This document shows, one piece after another, positions 63,250-64,000 of a stretch of 64,000 bases of DNA. Numbering within the stretch: the stretch's first letter is position 1; each line of letters begins with the position of its first letter. Source of the stretch: WRHT01 sp031550525 (lineage in GTDB: Bacteria; Desulfobacterota; Desulfovibrionia; Desulfovibrionales; Desulfovibrionaceae); assembly GCA_031550525.1 (NCBI GenBank), contig JAVBON010000006.1:62001-126000 (forward strand), written 5' to 3'. A program made the position numbers and the translations under genes. The notes beneath the pieces were generated by a model, which was not told where the DNA came from, did no database searches, and saw nothing but the letters and a program-made list of their open reading frames with translations.

Positions 63250-63504
63250 ATGGAAATACTTGATGCACTTGAGCAAAAAGTAGCCACGCTGCTTAAAGAG
63301 CTTGCGTCCGTAAAGGCGCGCAATGCTGAGCTTGAAAGTAAAATCTCCGGCGGATTTAACGCCGGGCAGGGTAATGACAACGCGGCCCGGCGTATTGCCG
63401 AGCTGGAACAGGCCCTTGAGCGGGAAACAAAGCTTAGGGAAGCTGTTTTAAAACGTGTTGATGCCTTGGTGCAAAACCTTGAAGAACACACCAGCGCGGG
63501 TTAA
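63250..63504 (+). CDS. Small coiled-coil protein, ZapB-like
   Basis: 84 residues, almost entirely coiled coil: MEILDALEQKVATLLKELASVKARNAELESKI, a glycine/asparagine break (about 35-45), then RRIAELEQALERETKLREAVLKRVDALV. This is the form of ZapB-type division proteins. It lies two bases before zapA, which supports a role with FtsZ-ring assembly. The name is by analogy, not sequence identity. Confidence 0.8.
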   Translation: MEILDALEQKVATLLKELASVKARNAELESKISGGFNAGQGNDNAARRIAELEQALERETKLREAVLKRVDALVQNLEEHTSAG

Positions 63505-63506
63505 GC

Positions 63507-63773
63507 ATGCAAAATCATACTTTGGATGTGCTTGGGCTGGAGCTTTCTTTCAAGGCGGACGCCGATCCGGTCAGGCTTGAGCAGGCGCGGCAAATGCTGG
63601 AAAACAGGTTTTCCATTCTCAGGCAACATGGAAGGCACCTTAGCAAAGAGAAACTTTTGACTTTTTTGGCTCTTGCCCTTGCCGATGACCTTATAGAATC
63701 TCAAGAAGAAATAAGCGCGGCGGAAAAGAAAGTTCAGAAGATAATGACGGAAATAGATGACAGCATGATCTGA
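63507..63773 (+). CDS. zapA: Cell division protein ZapA
   Basis: 88 residues. The beta-hairpin start (TLDVLGLELSFKADADPVRLEQARQML) and C-terminal coiled coil (EEISAAEKKVQKIMTEIDDSM) fit ZapA, which bundles FtsZ. It is followed at once by the probable 6S RNA, an arrangement long known near zapA in many proteobacteria. Confidence 0.85.
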   Translation: MQNHTLDVLGLELSFKADADPVRLEQARQMLENRFSILRQHGRHLSKEKLLTFLALALADDLIESQEEISAAEKKVQKIMTEIDDSMI

Positions 63774-63781
63774 AGCATGCT

Positions 63782-63975
63782 ATGTTTGCTTAACCCCTGG
63801 AGTGTTTGTGATTGCGGCTCACCGCGGCCTCACAAGCATTACAATTGGAGATGACGCTGATTGCCGGTGTGTACGCCTCGCGACAGGTGAACCTTAAGGC
63901 AATACCGAGTCTCCGCCGTAGGATCTAAGGTCCTGCGGAGAGCTAATACACACGGCACTCCGGGGCAAACGCATA
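63782..63975 (+). ncRNA. ssrS: 6S RNA (probable)
   Basis: Immediately downstream of zapA. The ends pair over a long stem: GTTTG (63784-63788) with CAAAC (63966-63970), and CCCC-T-GGAGTG (63794-63803) with CACTCC-GGGG. Inside are two hairpins, TTGTGA...TCACAA on the 5' side and CTCCGC...GCGGAG on the 3' side, with an open middle. This closed-rod shape with an asymmetric bubble fits 6S RNA, which sequesters sigma-70 RNA polymerase. The ends are approximate. No covariance search was possible. Confidence 0.75.
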
Positions 63976-64000
63976 ATCTAAGAGTCACCAGATTTATCTG

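Overview
The window is chromosomal DNA from a Gram-negative, anaerobic deltaproteobacterium, most likely a member of the Desulfovibrionaceae. I base this on gene content and order recognised from memory, not on a database search: a 1192-residue PEP synthase beside a divergent pyruvate carboxylase, a periplasmic CbiK-type chelatase, a giant 2-hydroxyacyl-CoA dehydratase activase-like protein, a glmU / coiled-coil / zapA / 6S RNA string, and outer-membrane genes (bamD, a TonB receptor, an ArnT-like glycosyltransferase). Base composition is moderate, ATA isoleucine codons are common, and many starts carry strong GGAG-type Shine-Dalgarno sites. I see no phage, insertion sequence, CRISPR array, tRNA or rRNA.

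Layout. 0-9 kb (mostly minus): mutS2, rpsU, HU with a small membrane protein, an unknown gene with an EF-G and rsmA, and two unrecognised genes. 9.6-15 kb: tpiA-secG, rimI, a Nudix hydrolase, mreB-suhB and a double-GAF protein. 15.4-21.5 kb (plus): an apparent operon of an unrecognised 577-residue protein, gcvT, rsmE, rarA, an acyltransferase and a small acidic protein. 21.7-28.9 kb (minus): a long gene string pgsA, unknown, ftsB-like, TPR protein, lipoprotein, fbp, tsaD, trxA, trxB, bamD. 29-34.5 kb: a GntR/FadR regulator in AT-rich surroundings, an Mrp ATPase, pcm, an M23 peptidase and cbiK. 34.7-44 kb: the 1433-residue activase, then a TonB-dependent receptor facing away from a two-component system across a spacer with a Fur-like site. 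44-55 kb: the anaplerotic pair ppsA and pyc with birA (biotin ligase) next to it, a CCA-type nucleotidyltransferase and ilvE. 55-64 kb: an ArnT-like glycosyltransferase with a PAP2 phosphatase, a MATE exporter behind a perfect 20-bp palindrome, an RluA-family synthase, glmU, zapB-like, zapA and a probable 6S RNA.

The most notable items are: two related 147-bp hairpin repeats of a dispersed non-coding family (21.6 and 30.1 kb); very long perfect hairpins at operon ends (arms up to 31 bp); tiny upstream ORFs coupled by stop-start overlap to the genes at 8962 and glmU; a pyruvate carboxylase with an altered carboxyltransferase core and an added C-terminal zinc ribbon; a histidine kinase with an enlarged dimerisation hairpin; and an ArnT-like enzyme with long disordered tails at both ends. 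No single cassette clearly looks like a new defence or mobile system. The best candidates for new biology are the repeat family, the 577-residue operon leader and the unusual carboxylase/PEP synthase pair.
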